Assembly: GCA_020641055.1 (NCBI GenBank)
Contig: CP067345.1
Coordinates: 71,001-135,000, forward strand
Source: Clostridioides sp. ES-S-0010-02
Lineage (GTDB): Bacteria; Bacillota; Clostridia; Peptostreptococcales; Peptostreptococcaceae
Direction: 5' to 3'
DNA: 64,000 bases
Shown here: positions 46,200 through 61,014 of the stretch, one piece after another
How the letters are laid out: each line of letters begins with the position of its first letter
Numbering within the stretch: position 1 is the first letter of the stretch
Made by a program: the position numbers and the translations under genes
The notes under the pieces: generated by a model
Told to the model about the DNA's origin: nothing
The model's input: the letters and a program-made list of their open reading frames with translations, nothing else
Database searches by the model: none

Positions 46200-46214
46200 A
46201 TATTCTACTTCCAA

Positions 46215-46287
46215 TGATTCATCCGAGGATCGAACTCGGGACACCCTGATTAAGAGTCAGGTGCTCTGCCAGCTGAGCTAATGAACC
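46215..46287 (-). tRNA. tRNA-Lys(CTT), only in block B
   Basis: Anticodon loop CTCTTAA, acceptor GGTTCAT/ATGAATC. CCA not encoded (TTG follows the discriminator). Occupies the place held by Lys(TTT) in block A. Confidence 0.94.
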
Positions 46288-46304
46288 TTAACTTTAATAT
46301 TTAA

Positions 46305-46380
46305 TGGCTGGGGATGCAGGACTTGAACCTACGCATACATGAGTCAAAGTCATGTGCCTTACCGACTTGGCTAATCCCCA
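46305..46380 (-). tRNA. tRNA-Gln(TTG), block B
   Basis: Repeat of 44344 with one T-loop change (GTTCAAG for GTTCGAG). Confidence 0.96.
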
Positions 46381-46387
46381 ATATATG

Positions 46388-46464
<77 letters not shown>

Positions 46465-46494
46465 ACAATAAATATGTATAAATTAAATAAAAAA

Positions 46495-46578
46495 TGGTGC
46501 GGATGAAGGGAGTCGAACCCCCACGCCAATGGCGCTAGATCCTAAGTCTAGTGCGTCTGCCAATTCCGCCACATCCGC
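46495..46578 (-). tRNA. tRNA-Leu(TAG), block B
   Basis: Repeat of 44627. No Gly(GCC) gene precedes it here, unlike in block A. Confidence 0.96.
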
Positions 46579-46587
46579 GCATTTTTT

Positions 46588-46672
46588 TGGTGGAGGATGG
46601 TGGATTCGAACCACCGAAGTCGATGACAACAGATTTACAGTCTGCCCCCTTTGGCCGCTCGGGAAATCCTCC
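46588..46672 (-). tRNA. tRNA-Tyr(GTA), block B
   Basis: Repeat of 44720. Confidence 0.97.
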
Positions 46673-46686
46673 GTATTAATTTTACA

Positions 46687-46761
46687 TGGAGCTGGTGATA
46701 GGAATCGAACCTACAACCTGCTGATTACAAGTCAGCTGCTCTACCGTTGAGCCACACCAGC
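46687..46761 (-). tRNA. tRNA-Thr(TGT), block B
   Basis: Repeat of 44819. Confidence 0.97.
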
Positions 46762-46779
46762 ATTTTTTATATTTTATTT

Positions 46780-46856
46780 TGGCGACCTGGAAGGGGTTCG
46801 AACCCTCGACCTCCAGCGTGACAGGCTGGCATTCTAACCAACTGAACTACCAGGCC
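46780..46856 (-). tRNA. tRNA-Asp(GTC), block B
   Basis: Repeat of 44912. Confidence 0.97.
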
Positions 46857-46861
46857 GCAAA

Positions 46862-46937
46862 TGGTGGGACCAGCAGGGCTCGAACCTGCGACCCCCTGCT
46901 TGTAAGGCAGGTGCTCTCCCAGCTGAGCTATGATCCC
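46862..46937 (-). tRNA. tRNA-Val(TAC), block B
   Basis: Repeat of 44994. Confidence 0.97.
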
Positions 46938-46944
46938 ATTTTTT

Positions 46945-47018
46945 TGGAGCGGGTGAAGGGGATCGAACCCTCACAGCTGGCTTGGAAGGCCAGAACTCTA
47001 CCATTGAGCTACACCCGC
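46945..47018 (-). tRNA. tRNA-Gly(TCC), block B
   Basis: Repeat of 45077. Confidence 0.97.
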
Positions 47019-47035
47019 TTATTTAATTGTTTTTT

Positions 47036-47110
47036 TGGTGACTCGTAGGGGAATTGAACCCCTGTTACCGCCGTGAAAGGGCGGTGTCTTAACCTCTTGA
47101 CCAACGAGCC
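47036..47110 (-). tRNA. tRNA-Glu(TTC), block B
   Basis: Repeat of 45168. Confidence 0.97.
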
Positions 47111-47117
47111 ATTTTAA

Positions 47118-47193
<76 letters not shown>

Positions 47194-47208
47194 ATATTGT
47201 TTTATAAG

Positions 47209-47294
47209 TGCCGAAGACCGGAATCGAACCGGTACGAGAGGTAAGTCCCGCAGGATTTTAAGTCCTGTGCGTCTGCCAGTTCCGCCACTTCGGC
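47209..47294 (-). tRNA. tRNA-Leu(TAA), block B
   Basis: Repeat of 45342; CCA not encoded. Confidence 0.95.
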
Positions 47295-47300
47295 TTTTTT

Positions 47301-47375
47301 TGGCTCCAAGGGTGGGGCTCGAACCCACAGCCTACCGGTTAACAGCCGGTTGCTCCACCGTTGAGCTACCTTGGA
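47301..47375 (-). tRNA. tRNA-Asn(GTT), block B
   Basis: Repeat of 45433. First tRNA transcribed, 7 bp after the 5S. Confidence 0.97.
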
Positions 47376-47381
47376 ATATTC

Positions 47382-47498
<117 letters not shown>

Positions 47499-47682
47499 TA
47501 TTGCCTATTTATAAGACAAGTATTATATTAACATCTTTATTTTTAAATGTCAATACTTTTAAAGTACTAAATAATAATAGTTTTTTATTAAATATCTTCT
47601 ATTAATTGAAGTTAGTACTTTACATAGAGTTAACACTCTAAAAACTACATATATATTTTAATCAATAAACATCAAATAATAT
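47499..47682. other. 23S-5S spacer, operon 1
   Basis: About 184 bp of AT-rich spacer with no tRNA gene. The 23S-proximal 70 bp match the second operon (61790-61888 region); the rest differs in length and sequence. Confidence 0.7.
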
Positions 47683-52355
<4,673 letters not shown>

Positions 52356-52493
52356 AAAAGTTTATCAGGCTCAGATACTATTGTTATCTAAATATCTGGC
52401 TTTATGGTTTGTTTCTTGTTTTTATAAATTAACCTACTGTTTAATTTTCAAAGTTCATTTTTCATGTCTGCCCTTTTCTTAAGGACAAGTAAT

Positions 52494-52522
52494 ACTATAT
52501 CAGCTTTATTTGTCTAAGTCAA
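52494..52522 (-). promoter_or_regulatory. rRNA operon promoter
   Basis: Minus strand TTGACT (52522-52517), 17-base spacer, TATAGT (52499-52494), about 140 bp before the 16S. It should drive the whole 16S-23S-5S-tRNA transcript. Confidence 0.88.
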
Positions 52523-52850
52523 TATAATTTTTTATTTTTTTTAAGATTTTTAATTTTTCTATGTTTTATCAGCTTAACTCTCAGAAATTAATAATAAACA
52601 AAAGTCTCTATTTCATAGGACTAATATATATTTTATGCCCAATTTTCCTTTTTATTCTATATTTAAATTTTTTATTTGTAGCAATACACATTTTTTTAAA
52701 ATTAATTTACATTTCTTTCACTTGTAATTTTTGTAATCTTGTATTAGATTATTATTAAAAAATGATTTATCAATAATTTGATTGAGAACGACATTTTTAC
52801 ACATCAAAATATTATATAAATACTATGCTACATTTTAGGAGGATTTTATT
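52523..52850. other. Intergenic region between rrn promoter and glycosyltransferase
   Basis: About 330 bp, extremely AT-rich. An A/T-rich UP-type element for the rRNA promoter is plausible at 52523-52560. The plus-strand glycosyltransferase promoter should lie near 52780-52835 but is not clear. I see no gene. Confidence 0.4.
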
Positions 52851-54056
52851 ATGAGCAAGAAAGTATTAATCATGTCTGCTTCTACAGGTGGTGGACATAA
52901 TAGAGCGGCTCTAGCTATTAAAGAAGAACTTACATCCAAAACAATTGATGGAGAGCCAGTTGAGTGCGAAATAATAGATAGTTTGAAATTAGTCAATAAC
53001 ATAATGGATAAAATAATTTCAAGAGGATATGAAAAATCCGCCATATATACACCCAAAGCATATGGAAGTGTATATAGATTATCTGAAACAAACCTTTTAT
53101 CGAAAAATGAATTTAAAGATAATCTAATCATTACATTTATGGCAAAAAAATTTAAAAAACTAATTAAAAACACTAAGCCAGATTTAATTATAGGTACACA
53201 TCCTTTTCCAATGATTGCTCTAAGTACATTGAAAAAAAATTTTAACTTACATAATAATGAAATAAATGCTTCTACTGATCATTTTTATAAGCATCATACA
53301 AGTACTATTAATGTTCCTCCACTTATTTCTGTACTAACTGATTATACTACTCATTCCACATGGATACAAAATGAGATTGACTACTATATTGTTGGTCATG
53401 AGTATGTAAAGGAATTATTAGTATTTGATGGAGTCGAGCCTAGCAAAATTAGAACATTTGGAATCCCTGTTGAAAAATCATTCCACTCTCATAGAGATAA
53501 AAAAATTGTTCTTTCTGAACTAAATTTATCTCCTGATAAATTAACTGTTTTACTTATGGGTGGCAGTTTTGGAGCTGGGAATATAAAAGAAACTCTTGAT
53601 GAGTTATTAGATACAGATAGAGATTTTCAGATACTTGTAATAACTGGTAGAAATGAAAGTTTAAAAGAGAAAATTGAAAAAAAACTTGTATCTCGTTATC
53701 ATGACAAAAATGTATGTGTACTTGGATACACTAATAAAATGAATGATATTTTAGCTTCTATCGATGTTTTAGTCAGTAAGCCTGGTGGACTTACTACAAC
53801 TGAAGCACTATTAAAAGATGTACCCATGATAGTTCCATATTATATCCCTGGACAAGAAGAAGAAAATCTTGATTTCTTATCCAATTGTGGTGCAGCACTT
53901 AGAACTACAAAGAAATATAATTTATCAATATTATTAAAAGTTTTAATAGATGACTCTAGTAGGCTAGAAATGTTAAAGAAAAATATAAAATCTATAAGAA
54001 AGTCAAATTCAGCCCAAAACATAGCTAATTTAGTATTAAGTATAATTTCTGATTAA
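52851..54056 (+). CDS. Diacylglycerol glycosyltransferase-like enzyme (MGDG synthase/UgtP family)
   Basis: 401 residues, GT28/MurG-like fold. The N-terminal half (MSKKVLIMSASTGGGHNRAA) is the MGDG-synthase domain and the C-terminal half carries the UDP-sugar site with SKPGGLTTTEALLKDVPMI and PGQEEEN. It probably adds glucose or galactose to diacylglycerol at the membrane, making glycolipids or lipoteichoic-acid anchors; sugar and acceptor are inferred from the family. AGGAGG precedes ATG 52851. The only intact plus-strand protein gene here; divergent from the rRNA operon. Confidence 0.9.
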   Translation: MSKKVLIMSASTGGGHNRAALAIKEELTSKTIDGEPVECEIIDSLKLVNNIMDKIISRGYEKSAIYTPKAYGSVYRLSETNLLSKNEFKDNLIITFMAKKFKKLIKNTKPDLIIGTHPFPMIALSTLKKNFNLHNNEINASTDHFYKHHTSTINVPPLISVLTDYTTHSTWIQNEIDYYIVGHEYVKELLVFDGVEPSKIRTFGIPVEKSFHSHRDKKIVLSELNLSPDKLTVLLMGGSFGAGNIKETLDELLDTDRDFQILVITGRNESLKEKIEKKLVSRYHDKNVCVLGYTNKMNDILASIDVLVSKPGGLTTTEALLKDVPMIVPYYIPGQEEENLDFLSNCGAALRTTKKYNLSILLKVLIDDSSRLEMLKKNIKSIRKSNSAQNIANLVLSIISD

Positions 54057-54066
54057 TAAAATAAAT

Positions 54067-54100
54067 AAAATCCCTATAGTATACCTATTAGGGATTTTTT
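54067..54100 (+). terminator. Terminator after the glycosyltransferase
   Basis: AAATCCCTA(T)AG...CTATTAGGGATTTTTT hairpin with a T run, 12 bp after the stop. Confidence 0.87.
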
Positions 54101-54120
54101 ATCTTCTAATTATTTAATTG

Positions 54121-54342
54121 CTAGATTGGTTCATAAAAATCTTCTTCATAATCATACTGATAGTTTTTATAGTTATTTCTGAATTCAGTATTTTTATTTT
54201 TTGGAGTTTTCTTAGTTTTTTTCTTGTTAGAAAAACTTATCTCCTCAAAATCATCATATTTAGGCTTGTCTTTTGATTTCATTTTTTTAATTCTTTTTTC
54301 TTTCATTGCATTATGTTCTTCTAAGTTCATAATTGGTTTCAT
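54121..54342 (-). CDS. Small Lys-rich hypothetical protein, 73 aa
   Basis: Highly charged (basic centre KKKTKKTPKNKN, acidic/aromatic tail YDYEEDFYEPI), no membrane segment, probably disordered. AGGGGTG precedes ATG 54342 at good spacing. Stands alone between recR and the glycosyltransferase, converging on the latter. No family recognised; nucleic-acid or ribosome binding would fit the charge but is a guess. Confidence 0.7.
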   Translation of the reverse strand: MKPIMNLEEHNAMKEKRIKKMKSKDKPKYDDFEEISFSNKKKTKKTPKNKNTEFRNNYKNYQYDYEEDFYEPI

Positions 54343-54456
54343 GTTGCACCCCTATCAAAATTTTTAAATGATTTATACAACAAATTATACAATACAGAAG
54401 AAATTTATTCAATAAATCTAAATCAAAATTAATCTGAATTTAACTCCAAAAAATTA

Positions 54457-54485
54457 CAAAAATCGAGGTAGTAACCTCGATTTTT
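54457..54485 (-). terminator. Terminator of the dnaX-ybaB-recR unit
   Basis: AAAATCGAGGT and ACCTCGATTTTT hairpin that begins at the recR stop codon. Confidence 0.85.
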
Positions 54486-55083
54486 ATATTTCTCTTCTGC
54501 CTTCCAATGCTTTCGATATTGTAACTTCATCTGCATATTCTAAATCGCCTCCAACAGGAAGACCATGAGCTATCCTAGTAACTTTGATTCCCATTGGCTT
54601 TACTAATCTTGCAATATACATAGCTGTAGCTTCTCCTTCAATAGTAGGATTTGTAGCCATTATTATTTCTCTTACATCTTGATTACCAAGCCTTTGTATA
54701 AGCTCTTTTATTTTTAGCATATCTGGTCCAATACCATCCATTGGAGAAATAACCCCATTTAATACATGATATTGCCCTTTAAACTCTCTTATTCTCTCCA
54801 TAGCTGCAACATCTCTCGGATCTTCTACCACACATATAGTACTAGAATCCCTATTCTTATTTGAGCACATACTACATGGGTCTGTATCTGTTATATTGCA
54901 ACAAATTGAACAATACTTTATCTCTCTTTTTGCATCTATAATTGCCTTAGATAAAGCCTCCACATCATTAGTATTCATATTAATAATATGAAAAGCCAAC
55001 CTTTGAGCAGTCTTTCTTCCAACTCCTGGAAGCTTTGAAAATTCTTCTATTAGTCTCGTTATCGGACCTGTATAAACTTGCAT
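54484..55083 (-). CDS. recR: Recombination mediator RecR
   Basis: 199 residues: helix-hairpin-helix ([16 protein letters not shown]), C4 zinc finger (about 54-70, [16 protein letters not shown]), Toprim domain ([13 protein letters not shown]...[16 protein letters not shown]) and a Walker-B-like end. Loads RecA with RecO. ATG 55083 has AGGTGA upstream; GTG 55092 is in frame but part of that site. Confidence 0.96.
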   Translation of the reverse strand: MQVYTGPITRLIEEFSKLPGVGRKTAQRLAFHIINMNTNDVEALSKAIIDAKREIKYCSICCNITDTDPCSMCSNKNRDSSTICVVEDPRDVAAMERIREFKGQYHVLNGVISPMDGIGPDMLKIKELIQRLGNQDVREIIMATNPTIEGEATAMYIARLVKPMGIKVTRIAHGLPVGGDLEYADEVTISKALEGRREI

Positions 55084-55095
55084 AAATATCACCTA

Positions 55096-55488
<393 letters not shown>

Positions 55489-55504
55489 TCATAATAGTAT
55501 TTTA

Positions 55505-57142
55505 TTATTTACTTTCATTTTCATCAATACTATCTTTTATTTCTAGTATCTCTTCGTTTACTATGTTCTTTAGTATCTCTTCACCAATGTCTTTTTTTTC
55601 TTTAACTTCAAGATTTATATCTTTGACTTCTGATGACAATACTATTTTTACACTAAAGCTTCTATTTAAAACTTCTCTTATAGTCTTCTCTAGATAATTT
55701 ATTGTATCTGGGGAGCTTAATCTAGTTTTTGCAAAATCAAATTTATCATCAAATATTACATATAACATGTTAGAATATACATTAAAACTTTTTACCTCAC
55801 TTAAAAGAGCGTATATTGGCATTTTTTTATCTTTTTTAATTTGTTTAAGTATATTTTTCCATGATGATTCTATAAGTAGAACATCTTCATTTTTTACCTC
55901 TTCATAAACTATACTTTCTTTTTTTGAATCTATTTCTCTATTATCCTCATATTCCTTTTCTTTACCACTATCATTATTTGTAATTTTAAAGCTACCCATT
56001 TCAATCATTTTTTCCAAATTCTCAACCCTTTTAATAAGAGCTTCTTTACTTTCATCAAACATTGGCTGAGCAATCTTCATTATAGTTATTTCTACTAAGA
56101 TTCTTGGATTTGAAGATGATTTTATATCATCTTGAGTTGTTGACAGTATATTTAAAATTCTTATTAAATCATTCATATCTATGTCCTCAGATTGAGATTT
56201 AAGTTGCTCTATAGTTTCTTCTGGTAATGAGATTATTTCATCTAATTCTGATGATACTTTGCAAACCATTAAATTTCTAAAATGGTCTATTAAATCATTT
56301 ATAAGGTTTCTTATATCTTTACCCCATAAAACAAATTCATTTAATATTTCAAGAGATTTTTTAGTATCTTGTGCTACAATACATTGAGACAACTCAAATA
56401 ATTGTTCTATATTCACGCTTCCCATCAACTCAACAACATCTTTATAGTCTACTGTATTTTCTCCAAATGATATACACTGATCTAATATGCTAAGAGCATC
56501 TCTAAGTGCTCCTTGAGAGTTTCTAGATATCAGATTAAGAGCTTTTTCATCTATGTCAATTCCTTCATCTTCACAAATTTTTTTCATCCTAAGAGTCATA
56601 TCTTTAACAGTAACTCTTTTAAAATCGTATCTTTGGCAACGTGATAAAATAGTTGCAGGTATCTTATGAGGTTCCGTAGTAGCTAATATAAAGATTACAT
56701 ATGAGGGAGGTTCTTCTAATGTCTTTAACAATGCATTAAAAGCTCCTTGAGACAACATATGAACCTCATCTATTATATATACTTTATATTTAGCATTAGC
56801 TGGAGAATATTTTACACTTTCTCTAAGCTCTCTTATATCATCTACACTATTATTTGATGCTGCATCTATTTCTACAACATCCATTGTATTATCTTTTAAT
56901 ATTGATTCACATATTTCACACTCATTACAAGGTTCTTCATTCAATTTATTTAAACAATTTACTGCTCTTGAAAAAATTTTTGCAGTAGATGTCTTTCCAG
57001 TACCTCTTGTACCACAAAACAAATAGGCATGTCCTATATTATCATTGTATATTTGATTTTTTAAAGTCTTAATAATATGTTCTTGACCAACAACATCATC
57101 AAATCTTTGTGGCCTATATGCTCTATATAATGCTTTATGCAT
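55505..57142 (-). CDS. dnaX: DNA polymerase III subunits gamma/tau
   Basis: 545 residues. AAA+ clamp-loader core: CGTRGTGKTSTAKIF Walker A (about 43-57), zinc Cys (C64...CNEC...C), VYIIDEVHMLSQGAFNALLKTLEEPP, sensor 1 ILATTEPHKIP and SRCQRYDF. The remaining 200 residues form the variable tau part with an acidic coil. AGAGAGGT precedes ATG 57142. No A-run slippage site was identified. Confidence 0.96.
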   Translation of the reverse strand: MHKALYRAYRPQRFDDVVGQEHIIKTLKNQIYNDNIGHAYLFCGTRGTGKTSTAKIFSRAVNCLNKLNEEPCNECEICESILKDNTMDVVEIDAASNNSVDDIRELRESVKYSPANAKYKVYIIDEVHMLSQGAFNALLKTLEEPPSYVIFILATTEPHKIPATILSRCQRYDFKRVTVKDMTLRMKKICEDEGIDIDEKALNLISRNSQGALRDALSILDQCISFGENTVDYKDVVELMGSVNIEQLFELSQCIVAQDTKKSLEILNEFVLWGKDIRNLINDLIDHFRNLMVCKVSSELDEIISLPEETIEQLKSQSEDIDMNDLIRILNILSTTQDDIKSSSNPRILVEITIMKIAQPMFDESKEALIKRVENLEKMIEMGSFKITNNDSGKEKEYEDNREIDSKKESIVYEEVKNEDVLLIESSWKNILKQIKKDKKMPIYALLSEVKSFNVYSNMLYVIFDDKFDFAKTRLSSPDTINYLEKTIREVLNRSFSVKIVLSSEVKDINLEVKEKKDIGEEILKNIVNEEILEIKDSIDENESK

Positions 57143-57171
57143 CTTTTTACCTCTCTTTAGTAAAATTAATA

Positions 57172-57200
57172 AAAAAATCCCTCATTATCTAAGGGATTAG
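57172..57200 (-). terminator. Terminator of the SRP RNA
   Basis: Minus strand AATCCCTTAGATAATGAGGGATT then TTTTTT, right after the 3' end of the RNA. Confidence 0.85.
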
Positions 57201-57217
57201 TCTTTTATATATTAAAT

Positions 57218-57484
57218 GCTGTACACCATCTATCGACTTAATTCCATAGGCGTTACCAAAACAGTTAGCTCAACTTAGGCACCCCCGCGGCACACAAAAG
57301 TGATCACTTACCGCTGCTTCCTTCCGGATCTGACGGGGTTCATGAGCTTTCATTGCGCAGGACCTAAGCATCAACACCACTTATTCAGGGCGGCCCTACA
57401 AAAAATAAGCCTTTAGATGGAATTCAATCCTGCTATAGCGGATTGCAGGTTACAGGGCACCGCTACCTCCCCATCTAGTACAGC
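57218..57484 (-). ncRNA. ffs: Signal recognition particle RNA, large Gram-positive type (scRNA)
   Basis: About 267 nt whose ends pair (GCTGTAC.../...GTACAGC). The Ffh-binding domain IV shows the conserved CCGGAAGGAAGCAGCGG region (about 57312-57328), and the 5' part carries an Alu-like domain (GGGGAGGTAGCGGTGCCCTGTAACC). It lies between tadA and dnaX, as in Bacillus. Confidence 0.95.
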
Positions 57485-57524
57485 AAAATTACAACCATAT
57501 TTAATTACTTTTATTTATTGTTTC

Positions 57525-57616
57525 TGGCGGAGAGAGTGGGATTTGAACCCACGATACAGTTTTACCCATATACTCGCTTTCCAGGCGAGCGCCTTCGACC
57601 ACTCGACCACCTCTCC
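57525..57616 (-). tRNA. tRNA-Ser(GGA)
   Basis: Long variable arm, anticodon loop CTGGAAA, discriminator G, encoded CCA; 92 nt. Between tadA (1 bp away) and the SRP RNA, the place of a Ser tRNA in many Firmicutes. Confidence 0.97.
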
Positions 57617-58072
57617 TTAATCTCTTTTTCTTAATGCCTTAAAAAATTCTTGCAATATGATCGAGCATTCTTCTTGCAAAACATCAAAAGCCACTTTTAC
57701 ATTATTATTATCAAAATAATCTAATTTAAACTCATGCTGTTTCTCTATATATGAATTTTTTATATGTCTTGTCCCTATTATAAGCTTTTTTATTCTAGAA
57801 TTAACTATTGCACCACTACACATTATACAAGGCTCTAGTGTAACATACAAATCACAATCTGTCAATCTCCATCCACCTAATTTTTCTGATGCTTGCTTTA
57901 TCGCTAAAATTTCTGCATGAGCTGTAGAATCTTTCAATGTTTCTGTAAGGTTATGAGCCCTTGCTATTATCTGATTATCTTTAACTATAACAGCACCTAT
58001 TGGTGTTTCTCTCTTATTATATGCTTTATATGCTTCTTTTAATGCTTCTTTCATATAAAATGAACTTTCCAT
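57617..58072 (-). CDS. tadA: tRNA adenosine(34) deaminase TadA
   Basis: 151 residues, zinc deaminase fold: HAE at 52-54 with catalytic Glu, PCIMC at 81-85 supplying the other zinc ligands. Converts A34 of tRNA-Arg(ACG) to inosine; that tRNA is at 43567. ATG 58072 follows GGGAGG at a rather short distance; ATG 58054 and the open frame to 58084 are alternatives. Confidence 0.94.
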   Translation of the reverse strand: MESSFYMKEALKEAYKAYNKRETPIGAVIVKDNQIIARAHNLTETLKDSTAHAEILAIKQASEKLGGWRLTDCDLYVTLEPCIMCSGAIVNSRIKKLIIGTRHIKNSYIEKQHEFKLDYFDNNNVKVAFDVLQEECSIILQEFFKALRKRD

Positions 58073-58084
58073 AATTCCTCCCAA

Positions 58085-58391
58085 AACTTATAACAAACTT
58101 ATCTTATCATAATTCATTTTATAATTCAACTTAATTTTATTTTGTTTATTTAATATATTGCTATACATAGCTACATTTAATTTAAATTAACCTAAAAAAA
58201 TTTTTTCAACGTCTAATTAAATGTTGATTTATGAAAATATTTAGCTTTTTATGATGAATATTCTATTATATATATTAACATAAAAAAGTTATGAAATTAT
58301 TAAATCTCATAACTTTTTCTAATTTACTATTTACTTACAGTATATTTTTAATCTTAAAATATATTATCACTTATATAATATTAATACATAA
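58085..58391. other. Intergenic region between tadA and serS with serS terminator
   Basis: About 300 bp. A hairpin AAAAAGTTATGA...TCATAACTTTTT at 58282-58318 serves as the serS terminator. The rest is AT-rich and should hold the promoter of tadA and following RNAs; I find nothing else. Confidence 0.6.
58282..58318 (-). terminator. Terminator after serS
   Basis: Inverted repeat AAAAAGTTATGA / TCATAACTTTTT about 75 bp after the serS stop. Confidence 0.82.
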
Positions 58392-59663
58392 TTATTTTAT
58401 AACATCAACACCCATATAAGGTCTTAATTCTTCTGGAACCACTACAGAGCCATCTGCTTGTTGATAATTTTCTAATATAGCAGCTAAACATCTTCCTATA
58501 GCCAATCCAGAACCATTTAATGTATGAACATATTCTGCTTTTGATTTTTTATCCCTTTTAAATCTTATTCCCGCTCTTCTTGCTTGGAAATCTTCAAAGT
58601 TTGAACAAGAAGATATTTCTACATATCTATTATAACTTGGCATCCAAACTTCTAAATCATATTTAAAAGCAGCTGTAAATCCTAAGTCTCCTGTACATAT
58701 TCTTACAACTCTATATGGAAGACCTAACATTTGTAACATAGTTTCAGCATCATGAGTTAATGATTCTAATTCCTTATAAGAATCCTCTGGTTTAACAAAT
58801 TTAACTAATTCAACTTTATTGAATTGATGCTGTCTAACTAAACCTCTTGTGTCTCTTCCTGCTGAACCAGCTTCAGATCTAAAGCAAGGAGTATATGCAC
58901 AATATTTTATTGGAAGTTCTGCAACATCTAATATCTCATTAGCATGTATATTTGTCACAGGTACTTCAGCTGTTGGTATTAAGAAATACTCTAGCCCTTC
59001 TATTTTAAACATATCTTCCTCAAATTTAGGAAGTTGGCCAGTGCCTATAAAACTATTTCTATTAGCCATAAATGGAGGTAAAACTTCTGTATATCCATGT
59101 TTAGCTGTATGAGTATTTAAGAAGAAATTCATTAAAGATCTTTCTAATCTAGCACCTAATCCTCTATATAAAGTAAATCTTGAACCAGTTATTTTTCCAG
59201 CTGTTTCAAAGTCTAATATCCCTAAACCAGTTCCTATATCCCAGTGAGCTTTATGTTCAAAATCAAATTTTGTAGGTTCTCCCCAAGTTCTTACTTGAAC
59301 ATTATCTTCATCTGTTTCACCTTGTGGCACATCTGGATGAGGTACATTTGGAATTCTCATCAATGCATATTCCATTTTTCCTTCAACTTCTTTTACTTTC
59401 TCATCAATACCTTTTATCTTGTCTGATAATTCTTTTAATCTTGCTTTTTCCTCTTCTACATCTTTTCCTTCTTTTATTAATTGTGGTATCTTTTTAGAGT
59501 TTACATTTAATTCATTTTTCATAACTTCAACTTCTTGAAGTATCTCTCTTCTTTTATTATCTAATTCCACTACAGCATCAAGGTCGAATTCTTTTTCGCC
59601 TCTTATTTCCATAGCTTTTTTAATATCATCTAAATTTTCTCTTATTCTTTTAATATCTAACAT
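58392..59663 (-). CDS. serS: Seryl-tRNA synthetase
   Basis: 423 residues, class II. The N-terminal 105 residues form the long antiparallel coiled coil that grips the tRNA-Ser variable arm; motif 2 is [21 protein letters not shown] and motif 3 [26 protein letters not shown] precedes ATG 59663. Preceded by a Ser T-box leader and followed by a terminator, so monocistronic. Confidence 0.97.
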   Translation of the reverse strand: MLDIKRIRENLDDIKKAMEIRGEKEFDLDAVVELDNKRREILQEVEVMKNELNVNSKKIPQLIKEGKDVEEEKARLKELSDKIKGIDEKVKEVEGKMEYALMRIPNVPHPDVPQGETDEDNVQVRTWGEPTKFDFEHKAHWDIGTGLGILDFETAGKITGSRFTLYRGLGARLERSLMNFFLNTHTAKHGYTEVLPPFMANRNSFIGTGQLPKFEEDMFKIEGLEYFLIPTAEVPVTNIHANEILDVAELPIKYCAYTPCFRSEAGSAGRDTRGLVRQHQFNKVELVKFVKPEDSYKELESLTHDAETMLQMLGLPYRVVRICTGDLGFTAAFKYDLEVWMPSYNRYVEISSCSNFEDFQARRAGIRFKRDKKSKAEYVHTLNGSGLAIGRCLAAILENYQQADGSVVVPEELRPYMGVDVIK

Positions 59664-59769
59664 ATTAATTCCTCCTAATAATTTTTATAATATAAATTAA
59701 TAATTCCAATTTAAATTAAAACATTTTTAACTGCAAATTCTTAGTTTAAACAAATTTTGAAAATAAAAA

Positions 59770-59990
59770 AAGACCTCCGTTTACCCTATAAAAGGGACGA
59801 AAATCTTTTATCCGCGTTGCCACCCTAATTGATTATACCCATATGTACAATCCTCTCAGACCTGTAACGTAGGTAAACGTCTAGCTTTAACTAGAAGCTC
59901 TAGAGTAGATTCAAAAACCATTGTAATGAGTTCTCACCATCCACTCATTCTCTGAATACAACCTGTTTTTTACTATTTTCTTTCAATGCT
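59770..59990 (-). promoter_or_regulatory. Serine T-box leader of serS
   Basis: T-box sequence AGGGTGGCAACGCGG (about 59812-59827, minus strand) followed by a terminator hairpin (GACCTCCGTTTACCC region) and a T run. Likely specifier TCT in GAATCTAC at 59917-59919, a Ser codon. Uncharged tRNA-Ser should switch serS on. Confidence 0.93.
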
Positions 59991-60017
59991 TTTAACTAAT
60001 TGTTTTATTTGATAATC

Positions 60018-60046
60018 ATTATATTATATATATTAACATCTTTCAA
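60018..60046 (-). promoter_or_regulatory. Sigma-A promoter of serS
   Basis: Minus strand TTGAAA (60046-60041), 17-base spacer, TATAAT (60023-60018), just before the T-box leader. Confidence 0.8.
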
Positions 60047-60121
60047 TACTATTATTCAATTTTTTTTAGAATTTTCTTTAATTTGTTATCTTGAATTTGA
60101 TTTTTTTGTTTAATTAAAATA

Positions 60122-61003
60122 TTATCTTTTATCTAAAGAATTTAAATTACTTGTGTTATTAAACAATAATGAAGCAGGAATAAATGGAACTTCTATTTTA
60201 TTTTCATCAAATTTCTTTTTAACTTTTTCCATTATATCAAAGTATACATCCCAGTAATCATCAGTTTTAACCCAAGGCCTAGCAACTATTTGCATAGTAT
60301 TATTACCTATAGAGTTTAACCCTATGATTGGCTTTGGATCATCTAGTATCCTTTTTTCATTTGTAAAAATTTCATTTAATATAGATTTAACCATATCTAT
60401 ATCGCTGTCATAAGAAATATTATACGAAAAATCTATTCTTCTTTTATTTTGATGTGTGTAATTAATTATATTATTACTTGTCAATTGAAAATTTGGTATT
60501 ATTATAGTTTTATTATCTGGAGTTTTAAGAACAGTGCTAAATATTTGTATATCAGAAACTGTACCTTCCACACCTGACCCTTGAATATAATCACCTATAT
60601 TGAATGGCTTAAAAAACAAAATAATCATGCCTGAACCTAGGTTTGATAATATTTCTTTAAATGCTAATCCTATACTAAATCCAGCTGCTCCTAAGACCGC
60701 TACAACTGATGTAGTTTGTATTCCTATAATACCTAAACTTATCAGTGATATGATGGATAGCATTGATATATATATACCATATACAATAAAATTATTTACA
60801 CCTTTACTCATTCCATATTTAATTAGAAATTTAGAAACCATCTTTCTTACTATCTTAGCTATATAAATACCTATTATAAATATTGTTATTGCATATATAA
60901 TATTTGGTATATTATCACTGAAATTATTAAGCATATTTTCTAAAGTTCTCTTCGTTATATTACTATTTGTTGAAGTAGTCTTAGCCAATGACAAAAAATT
61001 CAT
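60122..61003 (-). CDS. MscS-family mechanosensitive channel
   Basis: 293 residues: three hydrophobic segments (about 32-52, 75-95, 100-122), the pore helix VVAVLGAAGFSIGLAFKEILSNLGSGMIILFFKPF typical in content of MscS TM3, and a cytosolic beta domain beginning GDYIQGSGVEGTVSDI. Opens under membrane tension to release solutes. AAGGAGG precedes ATG 61003; it lies 11 bp after the NiaR-type regulator, so the two are probably one operon. Confidence 0.92.
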   Translation of the reverse strand: MNFLSLAKTTSTNSNITKRTLENMLNNFSDNIPNIIYAITIFIIGIYIAKIVRKMVSKFLIKYGMSKGVNNFIVYGIYISMLSIISLISLGIIGIQTTSVVAVLGAAGFSIGLAFKEILSNLGSGMIILFFKPFNIGDYIQGSGVEGTVSDIQIFSTVLKTPDNKTIIIPNFQLTSNNIINYTHQNKRRIDFSYNISYDSDIDMVKSILNEIFTNEKRILDDPKPIIGLNSIGNNTMQIVARPWVKTDDYWDVYFDIMEKVKKKFDENKIEVPFIPASLLFNNTSNLNSLDKR

Positions 61004-61014
61004 TTAACTCCTCC

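Noticed and set aside
52561-52758. Hydrophobic 65-codon frame upstream of the glycosyltransferase
   Set aside because: No ribosome site, extreme AT content, low-complexity product; typical chance frame.
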